This document shows positions 34,137 through 45,358 of a stretch of DNA of 64,000 nucleotides, one piece after another. Source of the DNA: Calonectria ilicicola. Taxonomy: Eukaryota > Ascomycota > Sordariomycetes > Hypocreales > Nectriaceae. Each line of letters begins with the position of its first letter. Position 1 is the stretch's first letter. Where the stretch lies: positions 5,332,001-5,396,000 of the forward strand of contig CP085828.1 of NCBI GenBank assembly GCA_020809705.1, in the 5' to 3' direction. Both the position numbers and the translations under genes were made by a program. The notes beneath the pieces are model-generated. The model saw only the letters and a program-made list of their open reading frames with translations. It was not told the DNA's origin and did not search any database.

Positions 34137-36796
34137 ATGTCCATGGAACCCTCCAGCAAGAAACGGAAGCTGGCCCCAAAGGTCAATGCCGTTACTCCTA
34201 AACCTCAGCCTGCACCATTTCCTCATGAATCGGTCAGCCTTCGACCCAGCCCTAAGCCAGTGCCCGCCCGTGCTAATGCCTTGACAGCCCCAGCAGCACT
34301 ATCCTGTACAGGAGGCTCCCGTAGCTGAACGCCAAGATTTCGAGTCTTTTGCCCGCCATCTTCAAGATGCTGCTATGCTCATTCAGCGCCAGACGGAGCG
34401 ACCGCCGTATACAGACGTATCCGTTTTATTGCTAAGATGGGAAGAAGATGAGACAGTCGACAAAGATTTGGTGGAATTGGAGCAAGTTTTCCAGAAGCAG
34501 TACAACTTTAGGACCGAACGATGGCAAATCCCGACCGTTGCCAATCCTAGTATAAAACTTGGCGTGCAAATGGCCTCTTTTTTAGAGCACGCCAGAGCAA
34601 ATCATCTTCTGATAATCTACTATGCTGGACACGGCTATGCTGGCTCCGACGGACAGCTCTACTGGGCATGGTGAGTTGGGCATTCTTTGCCTTATTATTA
34701 TTTTTATTTTTTTACTATAGTATCTGACTGCCATTCATAGCAATGCGCGAGAAGATGCTGCAAAGCTTAAGTGGGATGGCGTTCGATGTTTGTTTGAAGA
34801 TGCTCAATCAGACATTTTGTTACTGTTGGACACATGTTCGATCCCCGACCCTCCAACGGCTGGCAGTCATGGCCTCAAACAAGGCATTGCGGCATGCATA
34901 CCAGATCGCAACCAATCCGATGGCCTCGAGCGCTCATTCACTCCCAGTCTAGCAGAAGCACTGCGCAAACTCGGATCTGGCAGGTCCTTCAGCGTTCAGA
35001 GACTACACGAGGAGCTTTTATCTCAAAAACAGCAGCAACCCCAGGGGTCTCGCACAACCAATGGAAGTGCTGTGAATTCACCCCCTACGTCCCAAAATCC
35101 CATCTTCTTCACCCTAACCCCTGGTAAGGGTCAGAGTCTAAGTCTTGCCCCCCTGCCTGCCCGGCCACAGACGGGTTTGCAAAATGGTGTGGATGGGGAT
35201 GGGCAAGGAGCAAGAGATCGTGAAGAGCAACTCATTGACCCTGAGTCTGTTGTCGATCTCAGGTTTGATGAGCCCCGAATCCTTGTTTGCACAACATTTG
35301 TAGGCGACGCAAGCCCTGATATGTCATTCTTCTCTCAATGGCTTCACAACACGCCACCTCTCGGAGCCAAAATTGCCGTGGAGGGCATGTTCTTAGGCCC
35401 CCCAACAATGCTTCTGATCTCCATGCCGCACTCTATCTGGAACGTGGTGCAACATGATAAAGTCTGTTGCTTTCTGGGATACATTAGCTCGCACAACATG
35501 ATTCATCTCTACGACAAGTTGGTGGGTTCGTCAGGAATAAAACCATCGCCTAAAGAGGTCGAAGACGGTAGGATCTTGCTGGAAGCCAGGGGCAATGCGG
35601 TGAGCACGCCGGTGCGCGCACGTCGTGATGCGGAGAACCATGAACACTCATTCCACGCCTCTGGGTCGAGGGATGGCCAAGCCTCCGCTGAAAGGCAAGA
35701 ATATATTCCACAGACTAGCCCTACAATATCAGGATTCTCGGCCATCAACGCTGCTCGCGTGAAGCCGAAAAACGAAGTTGAAGAAGATTCTGCAGAGATG
35801 CAGGAGGCAGCGGAGCAGCTCAAAGCCTTGAGGCATGTTCGCCACCGCAGTGATGATACCACTAAAGGCGCCGATCGACCTCGAACAGTCTTGCCCGATG
35901 GGCTTCCTGAGGTTAGAGCTGATGAGAACTCTCAAGAGGCAAACGAAGGTGGCGATGAGTCGATGATGTCTGTTGATTTTAAAACAACACCCAACTCGAA
36001 AGCAAAGGCTCCTCGAAGGGCTTTACCAAAGCAAGACACACGGTGCAATCATTGCAGCCACGCTCCGTTCAAGGACTCGTCGTCCCTGCGCAAGCACATT
36101 GCAGCCGCACACACCAGGCCTTTCCCATGCGCCTTTTCTTTTGCTGGCTGCACGAGCACCTTTGGGTCTAAAAACGAATGGAAACGGCATATTGCATCTC
36201 AACACCTCTGCTTACAGTATTATCGCTGTTCTGCCTGTACCCAGAGTAGCGGGGAGGGCAAAGGAAATGAGTTTAACAGAAAGGACTTGTTCACGCAGCA
36301 CTTACGCCGGATGCACGCCCCGTTCCAGATCAAGAGGGCCATTGCAAAGGGGGATAGCAAGCTTCAGACTGAATGGGAGGCTCACGTCAAGGACATGCAA
36401 CAGTCCTGCCTGGTTCAGCGGAGACATCCTCCTCAGCGGTCAGCATGTCCCAAGTCCGATTGTCAAAGTGTTTTTGAGGGTCCCACGTCTTGGGATGAAT
36501 GGACTGAACATGTAGGTAGACATATGGAAAAAGGAGAAGGGCAACGACTCGGTGTGGATCGACTTCTTGCCAAATGGGCCCTAGATGAAGGAATCATCGA
36601 GCCAAAGGGAGATGGCGAATATCGCTTATGCGCAGGTCACGGAATGGGAAGCGGTACAGGGAATGGTACAGGATCAGCGACCATGGATCACAAAGAATCA
36701 GCGCCAGCATCATCGATGGAAGCTTCACCGCCCGAGGAAACGTCGGCAACAGAAGATAAACCTTCAGAGGATAAGATGGAGGTTGATGCAACATGA
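34137..36796 (+). CDS. Caspase-like (C14-type) domain fused to C2H2 zinc fingers
   Basis: Exons 34137-34232, 34288-34670, 34741-36796, giving 844 aa; both introns join in frame. Residues about 72-195 look like a caspase fold: a beta strand D-V-S-V-L-L-L, a helix, then L-L-I-I-Y-Y-A-G-H-G with His147, and I-L-L-L-L-D-T-C with Cys192, the positions of the His-Cys dyad. A second beta-rich region (about 245-370) follows that I cannot name. From residue 595 there are three consecutive C2H2-type fingers (C595/C598/H612/H617, then one with C-x6-C, then one with a long loop), plus a fourth degenerate one further on. The N-terminus has a basic K-K-R-K stretch, a candidate nuclear signal. The C-terminus is acidic. 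Caspase-like proteases cleave proteins, while C2H2 fingers bind nucleic acid or protein. The combined role is unknown. An alternative ATG lies two codons downstream. Confidence 0.85.
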
Positions 36797-37652
36797 GTGA
36801 CAAAGAGGAGGACCTTGGCTGGAGTCGTGGATTTTCTTTTATATTCAGCCTTACGACATGACGAATGGGCGGATTCCTGACAACGATGAAACGAGTACAT
36901 GAAACGACATATTTCTTTTTGGTCGATTGTTTCGTCCGGGTTGGCATTGAAGTTGAACGGTGGATTTGGATTTTTATGATGAGCGTTTTCGTTTTTGTTT
37001 TTATTTGGTTGCTCTTCTTTTGCCGGTGGACGAGTGAATGAATGTCTCATGAGGCCATGGCGAACGGTCGGAACGCATGTATAAGAAGAATGCAGACAAA
37101 GCAAACCATTAGGGAAGTAAAAAAGGATGGGAGCTACTATACGGGATAGAAGGAGTCAGGAAAAGGATGGGCAGTCAAAGTGTAATGAAAACGCAACTTG
37201 ACACAAATCATATGCATCTGTCTGGTCTCAGGAATTGCTGCTACTGTGGAAAAGATAGCACATGTATCGTTATCGTCAAATGTAAGGGGGTGCAAGTTGG
37301 TGGTGCGAGGGGCTGGTGGGGAGGGAGGTTTAAAACATGGTCCACGAGTTTTCTACCGCAAGCAAAAATTCCTTGCTCCGAAACCCCCAATCATGTTACA
37401 ATTAAGAGAAAGAGAGAGAGAAAAAGAAAAAGACTGCAGTCTATACATTGGTATTAAATAGTTTGGCATCATTCTTGCACAGCATTTACTTACTATCACA
37501 CTGAGCTGGTCTATTGAAGTGGGATGGCTGACCCCGGTAAAGACATATCACGTACCCCCTGATAAGTAAAACTCCACCCTACTAGCCTGGGTCTAACCCA
37601 AGACAAGACAAGACAAACCTCTAAAGACGACCCAAGACCAGCCCAGCGAGAC
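36797..37652. other. Intergenic region, caspase-like gene to coiled-coil gene
   Basis: About 0.86 kb between two genes on the same strand. It holds the 3' end of the upstream gene and the promoter of the next one. A GA-rich run (about 37407-37432) is the only notable sequence. No supported open frame. Confidence 0.6.
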
Positions 37653-38930
37653 ATGAACTTTCCGACGCCTCCAGGCCCCCACGATCAGTCTCCATCTGCG
37701 TCCACGTCCGTGTCTGTGTCGCCATCGCCATCTCTACCAGCAGCTCGCCAGCAGCACCAATTTCCCCCAGGTCACCAGATCCCCTTGCAGCAACACCAAC
37801 ACCAACAGCAGCACATCGGACAGCAGCTCGGACAAGTTGCCAACAATAGCGGCAACGGTCTCCTCCCCAACCAACAACAGCTCCAGCACCCACAGCAGCA
37901 AGCTGCGCAGGGAACCCACCAGCACGCAATCATGATGAACGGCATGAATGGCGCAAACATGGCTGGTATGCCGGTACCCACGCCCGCAGGCCACCAGGCC
38001 GAACTCAACTACATCTATGGCATGGTCGAGGAGCTCAGCCGCCAGCTCGCGGAGAACCGTCGTGTCACCGAAGACATTGTCAGCGGGCTCGGCCGCGTGA
38101 GGAACCGGGCGAGAGCGCAGAACATAAACAATGACCAAGTGATAGAAGGCGCTGCCGAGGATCTCAACAGTATGTGTCCTTTTCGTTTAATTCGTGCGAG
38201 ATTCTCTTGAGCTGACATGGCCAACCCCCCTCCACTAGTCCAAGATCAAAACCTCGACGCTCTCGTCTCGCTTCTCTCTGAATCCCTCGAAAAGGCCAAA
38301 TACAGCCGCGACTCAAACGCCAATCTCCTCTCACAGTATGCCAACGCTCTAGCCCTTATGCTCCGTCAATTCCACGAGTACAAGACAAAGCATGTCACCG
38401 ACGTGGCCGCTTGGCACCGCTCGTACCGTAGGCAGCTCGCCGATGCTCGTGACGAAAACGCGCGCCTGCGAGAGCAAATATGGGCCATGCAGGCACATGC
38501 CGGCAAAGCCAATGACAACCTTTGCGAGTTTCGTCGCAAGTACGACGAGGACGAGGCTCGCTGGAACCGACGAGTCGACGAAAAGGCGATTCGGCAGGAA
38601 CTGCGCTTCTGGAAGCGCATGGCTATGCCGGAGCTAGAGGAAGACGACCCGTTCTGGAGCGATGACGATGATATCATTGATCCTGCCGAGAAGGAACGTC
38701 TGCACGAGCTTGAGCTCAAGGCTGCGCAAGAGCAGCTCGACAGCCAAGCTGAGGATAGCGACGGCGGCGGCCAGCCTGGTCCCTCAATGTCAGGTATGGG
38801 AATGGGCATGGGTATGATGATGGGTGGCATCGCCATGCAACGTGAAGACTCCAATGCTAGCCATGGCATTCCTGTCCTGCCCCCACGCCCTTCAAGCGCG
38901 GCATCGAGTACAGGCTCGACAGGACAATAG
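37653..38930 (+). CDS. Conserved-looking coiled-coil protein, Q/H-rich N-terminus
   Basis: Exons 37653-38169 and 38239-38930, giving 402 aa. The 69-nt intron (GTATGT to CTAG) lies within an Ile codon. The first 110 residues are low complexity and rich in Gln, His and Pro. From about residue 120 to 330 the protein is charged, Leu/Ala/Arg/Glu-rich and strongly helical, typical of a coiled coil (for example E-E-L-S-R-Q-L-A-E-N-R-R). An acidic patch (D-D-P-F-W-S-D-D-D-D) follows at about 310-320. A Met/Gly-rich run (about 355-370) and a Pro/Ser-rich tail complete it. I do not recognise a named family. The ordered core and clean splicing make it a real gene. It could be a structural, cytoskeletal or transcription-associated factor. 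Confidence 0.8.
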
Positions 38931-39448
38931 ACGAGGACGATCTTGTTATCAGGCTTTATGACTGCCTCTCTGCTGGATAGACGGCCACGAGACTGGGATG
39001 AGATGAACGTGTTTGATTCAGCGATACCCAACTGTAATGAATAGAAAGGCAAAGATGGGCATAGGGACGGGCGCGAGGCGGTGTTTTGTATTTGTACGAT
39101 TTGAAAGGCACATTTTGGTGGACATTGGACATTTTGATGGCTGACCAAATAAACGAAAAGGGCCAGACCCTGAATTTGGCATTTCATATTCGTTCTCAGT
39201 CATACTTATCAGCGGGTGTTTATACTCCATATCTTGCAAGTTCGTTCTGATCTTCCATCCACTCAATTCCTTGAGACAATTTGCTTTCGTGGGCCTTCCC
39301 CTTGACCCTCAATTACCTAGTACATGTGATAGATATATTACACGGCTTTCCAACACACTCCATGTAGATGGATGCTTTTTTTTTTTAGACATTTCTTTGC
39401 TCCTCCCCAAATACCTAGCTTCATCGCGCGAGCCTTAGTAATGACCAA
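38931..39448. other. Convergent 3' intergenic region
   Basis: About 0.5 kb between the stop codons of two convergent genes. It should hold both 3' UTRs. A T-run at 39376-39386 is consistent with the poly(A) side of the minus-strand gene. No open frame supported. Confidence 0.6.
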
Positions 39449-41288
39449 CTAATAGCCGCTTTGCTCATGTCGGCCATCACCACCTCCCTCCCCGCCCTCC
39501 TTGGATGACGACGCCGCCTCGCCCGCCTCCTTGATATCTTGGTCGTCACCACGCAGCTTAGCAAAGTAAGCCTTGATGTCTTCGGCGCCAATGGCTTGGC
39601 CGCTATCAGCAAATTGCTGGAAAAAAGGTTTGAGCTTCTCCTTGAGATGGTTGAAAGCCATGACACCCTCGATGGCACGCACTCGGTCCACGTTCCGGAG
39701 AGCACTTTCACCGCGCTCCAGGAGACTTCCACTTCCGTTGGTGGAGCCACCGTGTTGAGATGCACCATCTTCGGACATGGGCGGCTCATACACTTCTTCC
39801 TCTTCGAGCAATTGGGGATGCGGGTTGAGATTTGGGAAGCACGATGAGCACCGGCAGAACTTGTCACGAAAATCTTCCGTGAAAAATAGGGAAAACTGGC
39901 CCTCAGGGGTAGGTGGAAGATTGGGAAGTTTACACTTGGTTTCAACTGTAGCATCCTCACCAAGTCCTTCATTTGAAGGTGCAGCAGCGATTTTTGCGTC
40001 CTTGGTTCCGTTTGTTTCAGAAGGAGCTTCACTCCTCTGTCGCTTCACCTCAGTATTCCCATCGTTGTCATCTTCGGCTTTACGCTTTCGCGACGAAGAC
40101 TCGTCTGCTTCGGCTGACTTGGTCTCGGCAGCAGGTTCGGCAGCAGGCTCAGCAGCAGGTTCAGAAGTGGGATTGGCAGCGGTCTCTGTAGCAGATTCAA
40201 CGGGAGATTTAAAAGCAAGCTCAACCTGGTTAACAAAAATAGGAGCGAGGAATCCAGATGTGCCAGCATAGCGCTTGATCCATGGATTGGCTTCAACACA
40301 CTTGTAGCATATAAAGCCTTCGAATTGCTCTTCTTCGGGGAATCCAGGAGGCATGGGAACATCCTCCTCATCTTCTTCGTCAACAACAGCGCTCTCGTCT
40401 GCAGCCTTCTCGGTAGGTTTCTCTGCGGGCTCTTGTTCGGTTTCATTGCCCTCTGAGATCGTATTTAGCTTTGTAGAATCGTCAACCTTCTTTTCAGCAG
40501 TTTTGGCTGGCTTCTTTTCCATCTTTTCGAACCAATTCGGTCCCATACCAACCAAGCAGCCTGGGTGGTACCAGTCTTCTCCACAACCGCCCGTTTCTTG
40601 CGTACCCAAACCGAGACACTGAAACATGGTTCCCTTTTGTTGGAAGGGATCATAATCACATTCGCATCCGCAAAACCGGTTGCGAAAGTTGTGGTTGTAC
40701 TTGTTATTAACATCTGGTTCCTCTGAGTGAACGCCTCCACGCGTGTTGGTGGTGTTATTGGTTCGAAGGGCACATGGGCTGGTTGATGGGATGCGCTTGG
40801 TACCGCAGTCGCATGTAAAATTTCGTTTCTGGAAGATTTCAACGAGGGTGTGCTCGCCATGGCACTGGACAGAGCAGGCATAGCAGACACCAGCAGGTGT
40901 CCAATCGTCACCGGGCTTTGCTGGAGCGGGGTTGCAGGTAAGGCAGGCGAAGACGGCTTGTCGCAAAGGACCTAGGATGTTTGTGCAATTTTCAATGCTC
41001 TGGGAAAACATGTCAGCACAATGCAAGGTTGTGGGTGTGGCATATCAATGAACATACGTAGGGGAGAGCTTCGCGTGCATCCGCTTCGAGTATTTCCTGG
41101 CTTCGAATAAACCTGGTTATATTAGTCGGGTTCTGGTAGCCAATATACATGGGCGCTTACTCGGCTGCGGTCTGGGAATTTTCAGACGTCTGCGACTGAC
41201 CAGAGAAGCTTTCCTTGCGCACCGAAGCTGGCTGCGCAGCCTGGTCGGCGGTCGCAGCGGGCACTGAGGAATCAGCTTCTGCTGACAT
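39449..41288 (-). CDS. UBR-box/PHD-like protein (UBR7/Mlo2 type)
   Basis: Exons on the minus strand: 41288-41161, 41112-41058, 40999-39449, giving 577 aa. After a short N-terminus, a Cys/His-rich UBR box spans about residues 74-132 (C-L-T-C, C-Y-A-C, C-H-G-E-H, C-D-C-G). UBR boxes read N-terminal degrons. Next is a PHD-like zinc region (about 169-212: F-C-G-C-E-C, W-Y-H-P-G-C). A long acidic/Lys-rich linker follows, with Glu-Pro-Ala repeats and a basic R-K-R-K nuclear-signal candidate. Finally there is a second Cys cluster (F-C-R-C-S-S-C) in the C-terminal third. The order matches metazoan UBR7 and fission yeast Mlo2. UBR7 is a reported histone H2B ubiquitin ligase, but activity in fungi is inference. 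It shares a 1.35-kb divergent promoter with MCM2. Confidence 0.9.
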
Positions 41289-42636
41289 GATGAGATAGGG
41301 ATTGAATGCAGTCAAAGCCAAGGATATCAGACGAGCGCCCCAATGCGACGATGGAAATGGCTTTTTGCTGATGGAAACAAGTCAAGCAGCGTGATGAGTT
41401 CAGCGCGGAGGTGAATGATGGAGGGATGATGATCGGCTGCGCAGGAGATGAGAAGCTCAATGGTCGCGATAAGACACGGGTGGAGAAGGATGACATAATA
41501 ACGCGAACACCTTAGGCTTCTCCAGCATTTGCGATGTGGCTAGTAATTTTGTCCTGGCAGCGCCAAGGTTTGGGTCGCCTGTGAGATGTTAGGTCATATC
41601 ATATTGCTTCTTTCTTTGATAAGTGATCAAATTTGCCAAATATGTCGGCCAAGGAATTGCAAAATAGTGCCTTGCCGCTTTTAAGCCAAACCAATTGGTC
41701 ATAACTTGTAGCGCTCAGGTTCAAACCGTCAGGCAGAATTTAAATATGATGTTCCATGAAATCAATCATGTAAATCGAACCCCACACTGAACAGTCCCGC
41801 TGCAAGGGTGCACATCAGCAGCGTCTGGAGGGACAGGACAGGGCTACACTAGTTGCAAACAACCACTGAAGTACATTGAAATGACATGGGTAATTCGAGT
41901 CTTGTTTCCTCCTAGCTTGTCCGCTTTTATTTGCAAGACATTAAAGCCGCTGATCGTGCCTGCCAACAATGTGCCCAAAGCTTTGAATACATCGAAAGAA
42001 TATACCAAATGCCAAATCATTAGAAGGTCTTTAGCTAAAGAACTCTACGACCAAAGACTGCCACAAGAGCGTATCTTGGTTTTAAAAAATAACTTTTCAT
42101 TGCTGTTATATAGTCCGCAAGTCTGTCAATGTACTTCTAAGAATTGTTGCTTCGGAAATATTTATTGGCAGAGACCTTGTTATGCCAGTAACGAGAAATA
42201 ACACAGCAGAAAGAATTAAAATACGCAATGATAATTTGAATAAAAATCAAATATAAATTTATCCTAAGATAAATAATGCAATTCTAAGTTTATTTTGTTC
42301 ATTTTATTTTCTCCTTTCCTACAACTGGATCTTGAGTACATGTGTTCTCTTCCATCAACAGCGTATTGACCACTTTACGCGCTGGACAAAACAGGATTAG
42401 CGCATTCAATTTACGCGTCAATCCGCGTCTCAACTCGCGAATTTGCCCTTTTTCCTTCCAGCTCCACTCTCCACTTGGCGCCGCCTCTCAGTGCTCATTC
42501 TTTTGGACAACTTCACAACCCCTCCACGTTCCTAGTCCCCCTAGCAACGCAGCTTTTTGCTTGATCCCCCTCAACTGGCAACACCACCAACCAATATTCA
42601 ACGTCAATCTGAGCCAACACACAGGGAAGGTCAATC
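41289..42636. promoter_or_regulatory. Divergent promoter region, UBR7-like gene / MCM2
   Basis: The 1.35 kb between the two start codons contains an AT-rich middle (about 41.6-42.3 kb) and a cluster of MluI-box sequences near MCM2. A 106-codon frame at 41881-42201 (+) has no recognisable domain and sits in the AT-rich part. I treat it as chance. Confidence 0.6.
42377..42428. promoter_or_regulatory. Cluster of MluI cell-cycle boxes upstream of MCM2
   Basis: Three ACGCGN-type elements lie within 52 bp: ACGCGC at 42377-42382, the perfect box ACGCGT at 42413-42418, and CCGCGT (ACGCGG on the other strand) at 42423-42428. They are 209-260 bp upstream of the MCM2 ATG. In yeasts the MBF complex binds ACGCGT to drive G1/S transcription of replication genes, MCMs among them. 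The fit of motif, clustering and target gene supports the call; binding is inferred. Confidence 0.65.
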
Positions 42637-45358
42637 ATGAGGTAATACGACTTGAATACAATACTATACCCCTATTTTGACCACATTTCTAACAGCGTCT
42701 AGTTCCTCCCCGTTGAGAGACCATACTGCATCTGGCAACCGGCGGTCGGCTCCTCGATCGAGTCGTAAGCGATCGCGAGGTGGTGATGATGGAAATTCTT
42801 CGGTTGGCCTGGGCTCCAGCCCGATGCCGTCGTCACCTCCTGCCGAGTTTAATATTTCCCATGGCGGCGACGACGACGATGACATCGAGGAGGAGGCTCA
42901 GATCCAGGACGACATTGATGAGCTAGACGAGATGGCTGAGGATGATGTCGATCTGTTCCGTGAGGGTTTCGAAGCTGATTACCGGGATCGCGAAGGCGAC
43001 ACCTACGAAAACATTGACCTTGATGACGAGGGTGACTATGCTGATATGGATCTGGGCGCCCGACGACAGCTTGAGGCCCAGCTCAACCGAAGAGATCGAG
43101 AAGTCGAGCGCCGTCAACGCATTCCGGCAGCCTTCCTACCAGATGAAGATGATGAAGGCGATATTGACTTGACTGCGCAGCCGCGGCGTCGTCGTCACCA
43201 CTATGACGAGGACCCAGACGACTTTATGGACACTGACATTATGGCCGAGGAGTTGTCGCTTGAGGCGCTTGGCGATGTCAAGGCTGCTAGCTTAACCGAG
43301 TGGGTGTCACAGCCTTCGGTACAAAGAACAATCAAGCGAGAGTTCAAGGCATTCTTAACATCGTACACCGATGCCTCTGGATCCTCCGTCTACGGTAACC
43401 GCATTCGAACACTTGGTGAAATCAACGCCGAGTCTCTCGAGGTGTCATACGAGCACCTCTCAGAAAGCAAAGCCATTCTTGCCTACTTTTTGGCCAATGC
43501 CCCTGCCGAGATGCTAAAGCTGTTTGATGACGTTGCCATGGATGTGGTTCTCCTCCACTACCCCGACTACGAACGCATTCACTCTGAGATTCACGTTCGA
43601 ATCTTTGATCTTCCTGTTCACTACACTCTTCGACAACTCCGTCAATCGCACCTCAACTGCCTCGTCCGTGTCAGCGGTGTGGTTACTCGACGATCTGGCG
43701 TCTTTCCTCAGTTGAAATATGTCAAGTTTGACTGCACGAAGTGCGGTGTGACGTTGGGTCCCTTCCAGCAGGAGTCCAATGTTGAAGTCAAGATTTCGTA
43801 CTGCCAGAGCTGCCAATCCCGTGGCCCCTTTACACTCAACTCTGAGAAGACGGTATATCGCAACTATCAAAAGCTCACCCTTCAAGAATCGCCTGGCACT
43901 GTTCCCGCCGGTCGACTCCCTCGCCACCGAGAGGTTATTCTGCTCTGGGATCTCATCGACAAGGCCAAGCCCGGCGAGGAAATTGAAGTGACAGGCATCT
44001 ACCGCAACAACTACGATGCCCAACTCAACAACCGCAACGGGTTTCCTGTGTTCGCCACTATCCTCGAGGCCAACAATGTTGTCAAGTCTCACGACCAGCT
44101 GGCTGGTTTCCGCATGACGGAGGAGGACGAGCACGAAATTCGCAAGCTATCGCGCGATCCCAACATTGTTGACAAGATTGTCAACTCAATCGCTCCTAGC
44201 ATCTACGGACACACGGATATCAAAACCGCCGTGGCGCTGTCTCTGTTTGGTGGAGTGTCTAAAATCGGCAGAGGCATGCACCACACGAGAGGAGATATTA
44301 ATGTCTTGCTGCTCGGTGACCCAGGTACAGCCAAGTCCCAAGTCCTCAAGTATGTAGAAAAGACTGCCCACCGTGCCGTGTTTGCCACTGGTCAAGGTGC
44401 CAGTGCCGTCGGTTTGACGGCTAGTGTCCGTCGAGACCCCTTGACCAGTGAGTGGACGCTCGAGGGTGGCGCCTTGGTGCTTGCTGACCGGGGAACCTGC
44501 CTGATTGATGAGTTTGACAAGATGAATGACCAAGATCGAACCTCGATTCACGAAGCCATGGAACAGCAGACCATCTCCATCTCCAAAGCTGGTATTGTCA
44601 CAACGCTCCAGGCTCGATGTGGTGTCATTGCCGCCGCCAATCCAATTGGCGGTCGATACAACTCTACGATTCCCTTTTCATCCAACGTACAGCTCACCGA
44701 GCCTATCTTGTCGCGTTTCGACATCCTGTGCGTCGTGCGCGACACGGTTGAGCCAGCGGAAGATGAGCGCCTAGCAAGATTCATTGTCGGTTCCCACGGT
44801 CGCAGTCATCCCTCCAGTCAAAGCCAGGCAGCCCAAGACTCAATGGAAGTGGAGCATGACTCTGCTCAAGCAGACACACAAGGCACGACAACGACCAAGG
44901 AGGGTGAAATTCCCCAAGAGCTGCTGCGCAAGTACATTCTCTATGCCCGTGAACGCTGCAGCCCGAAGCTGTATCACGTCGACGAGGACAAGATTGCCCG
45001 CCTTTTTGCCGACATGAGACGCGAGTCTCTGGCCACCGGCGCTTACCCCATTACTGTAGGTCTTACATTAATTACTCTTAAGCTTAGTAGTATGCTAACT
45101 AGTCAACAGGTCCGTCACCTGGAAGCCATCATCCGAATTAGCGAGGCATTCTGCCGAATGCGCCTCTCCGAGTACTGCTCAACTCAGGACATTGACCGAG
45201 CCATTGCTGTCACCGTTGATAGCTTTGTGGGCAGCCAAAAGGTTAGCTGCAAAAAGGCACTGGCCAGAGCCTTTGCCAAGTACACGCTTGCACGGCCAGG
45301 TAGCCAAAAGAGGACCGGAGCAAACAGCCAACGACGTTCCGCTGCTGTCATGGGCTGA
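42637..45358 (+). CDS. mcm2: MCM2, replicative helicase subunit
   Basis: Exons 42637-42641, 42703-45055, 45110-45358, giving 868 aa. Mcm2 is part of the Mcm2-7 ring that unwinds DNA at replication forks in the nucleus. The N-terminus is Ser-rich, then strongly acidic (Asp/Glu), as in other Mcm2 proteins where it binds histones H3-H4. A zinc finger follows (C346-x2-C349 and C369-x2-C372). The AAA+ core has Walker A G-D-P-G-T-A-K-S (540-547), Walker B L-I-D-E-F-D-K-M, and an S-R-F-D arginine finger. The first exon is only ATGAG; joining it to exon 2 gives M-S-S-S-P-L-R-D-H, and there is no other ATG in frame nearby. The last intron is 54 nt, has GT, a GCTAAC branch and AG, and is free of stops in frame. 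Leaving it in would insert 18 residues between P-I-T and V-R-H-L-E. Confidence 0.95.

Noticed and set aside
41881..42201. 106-codon frame in the UBR7-like/MCM2 promoter
   Set aside because: It lies in an AT-rich shared promoter, with no domain and no splice links.
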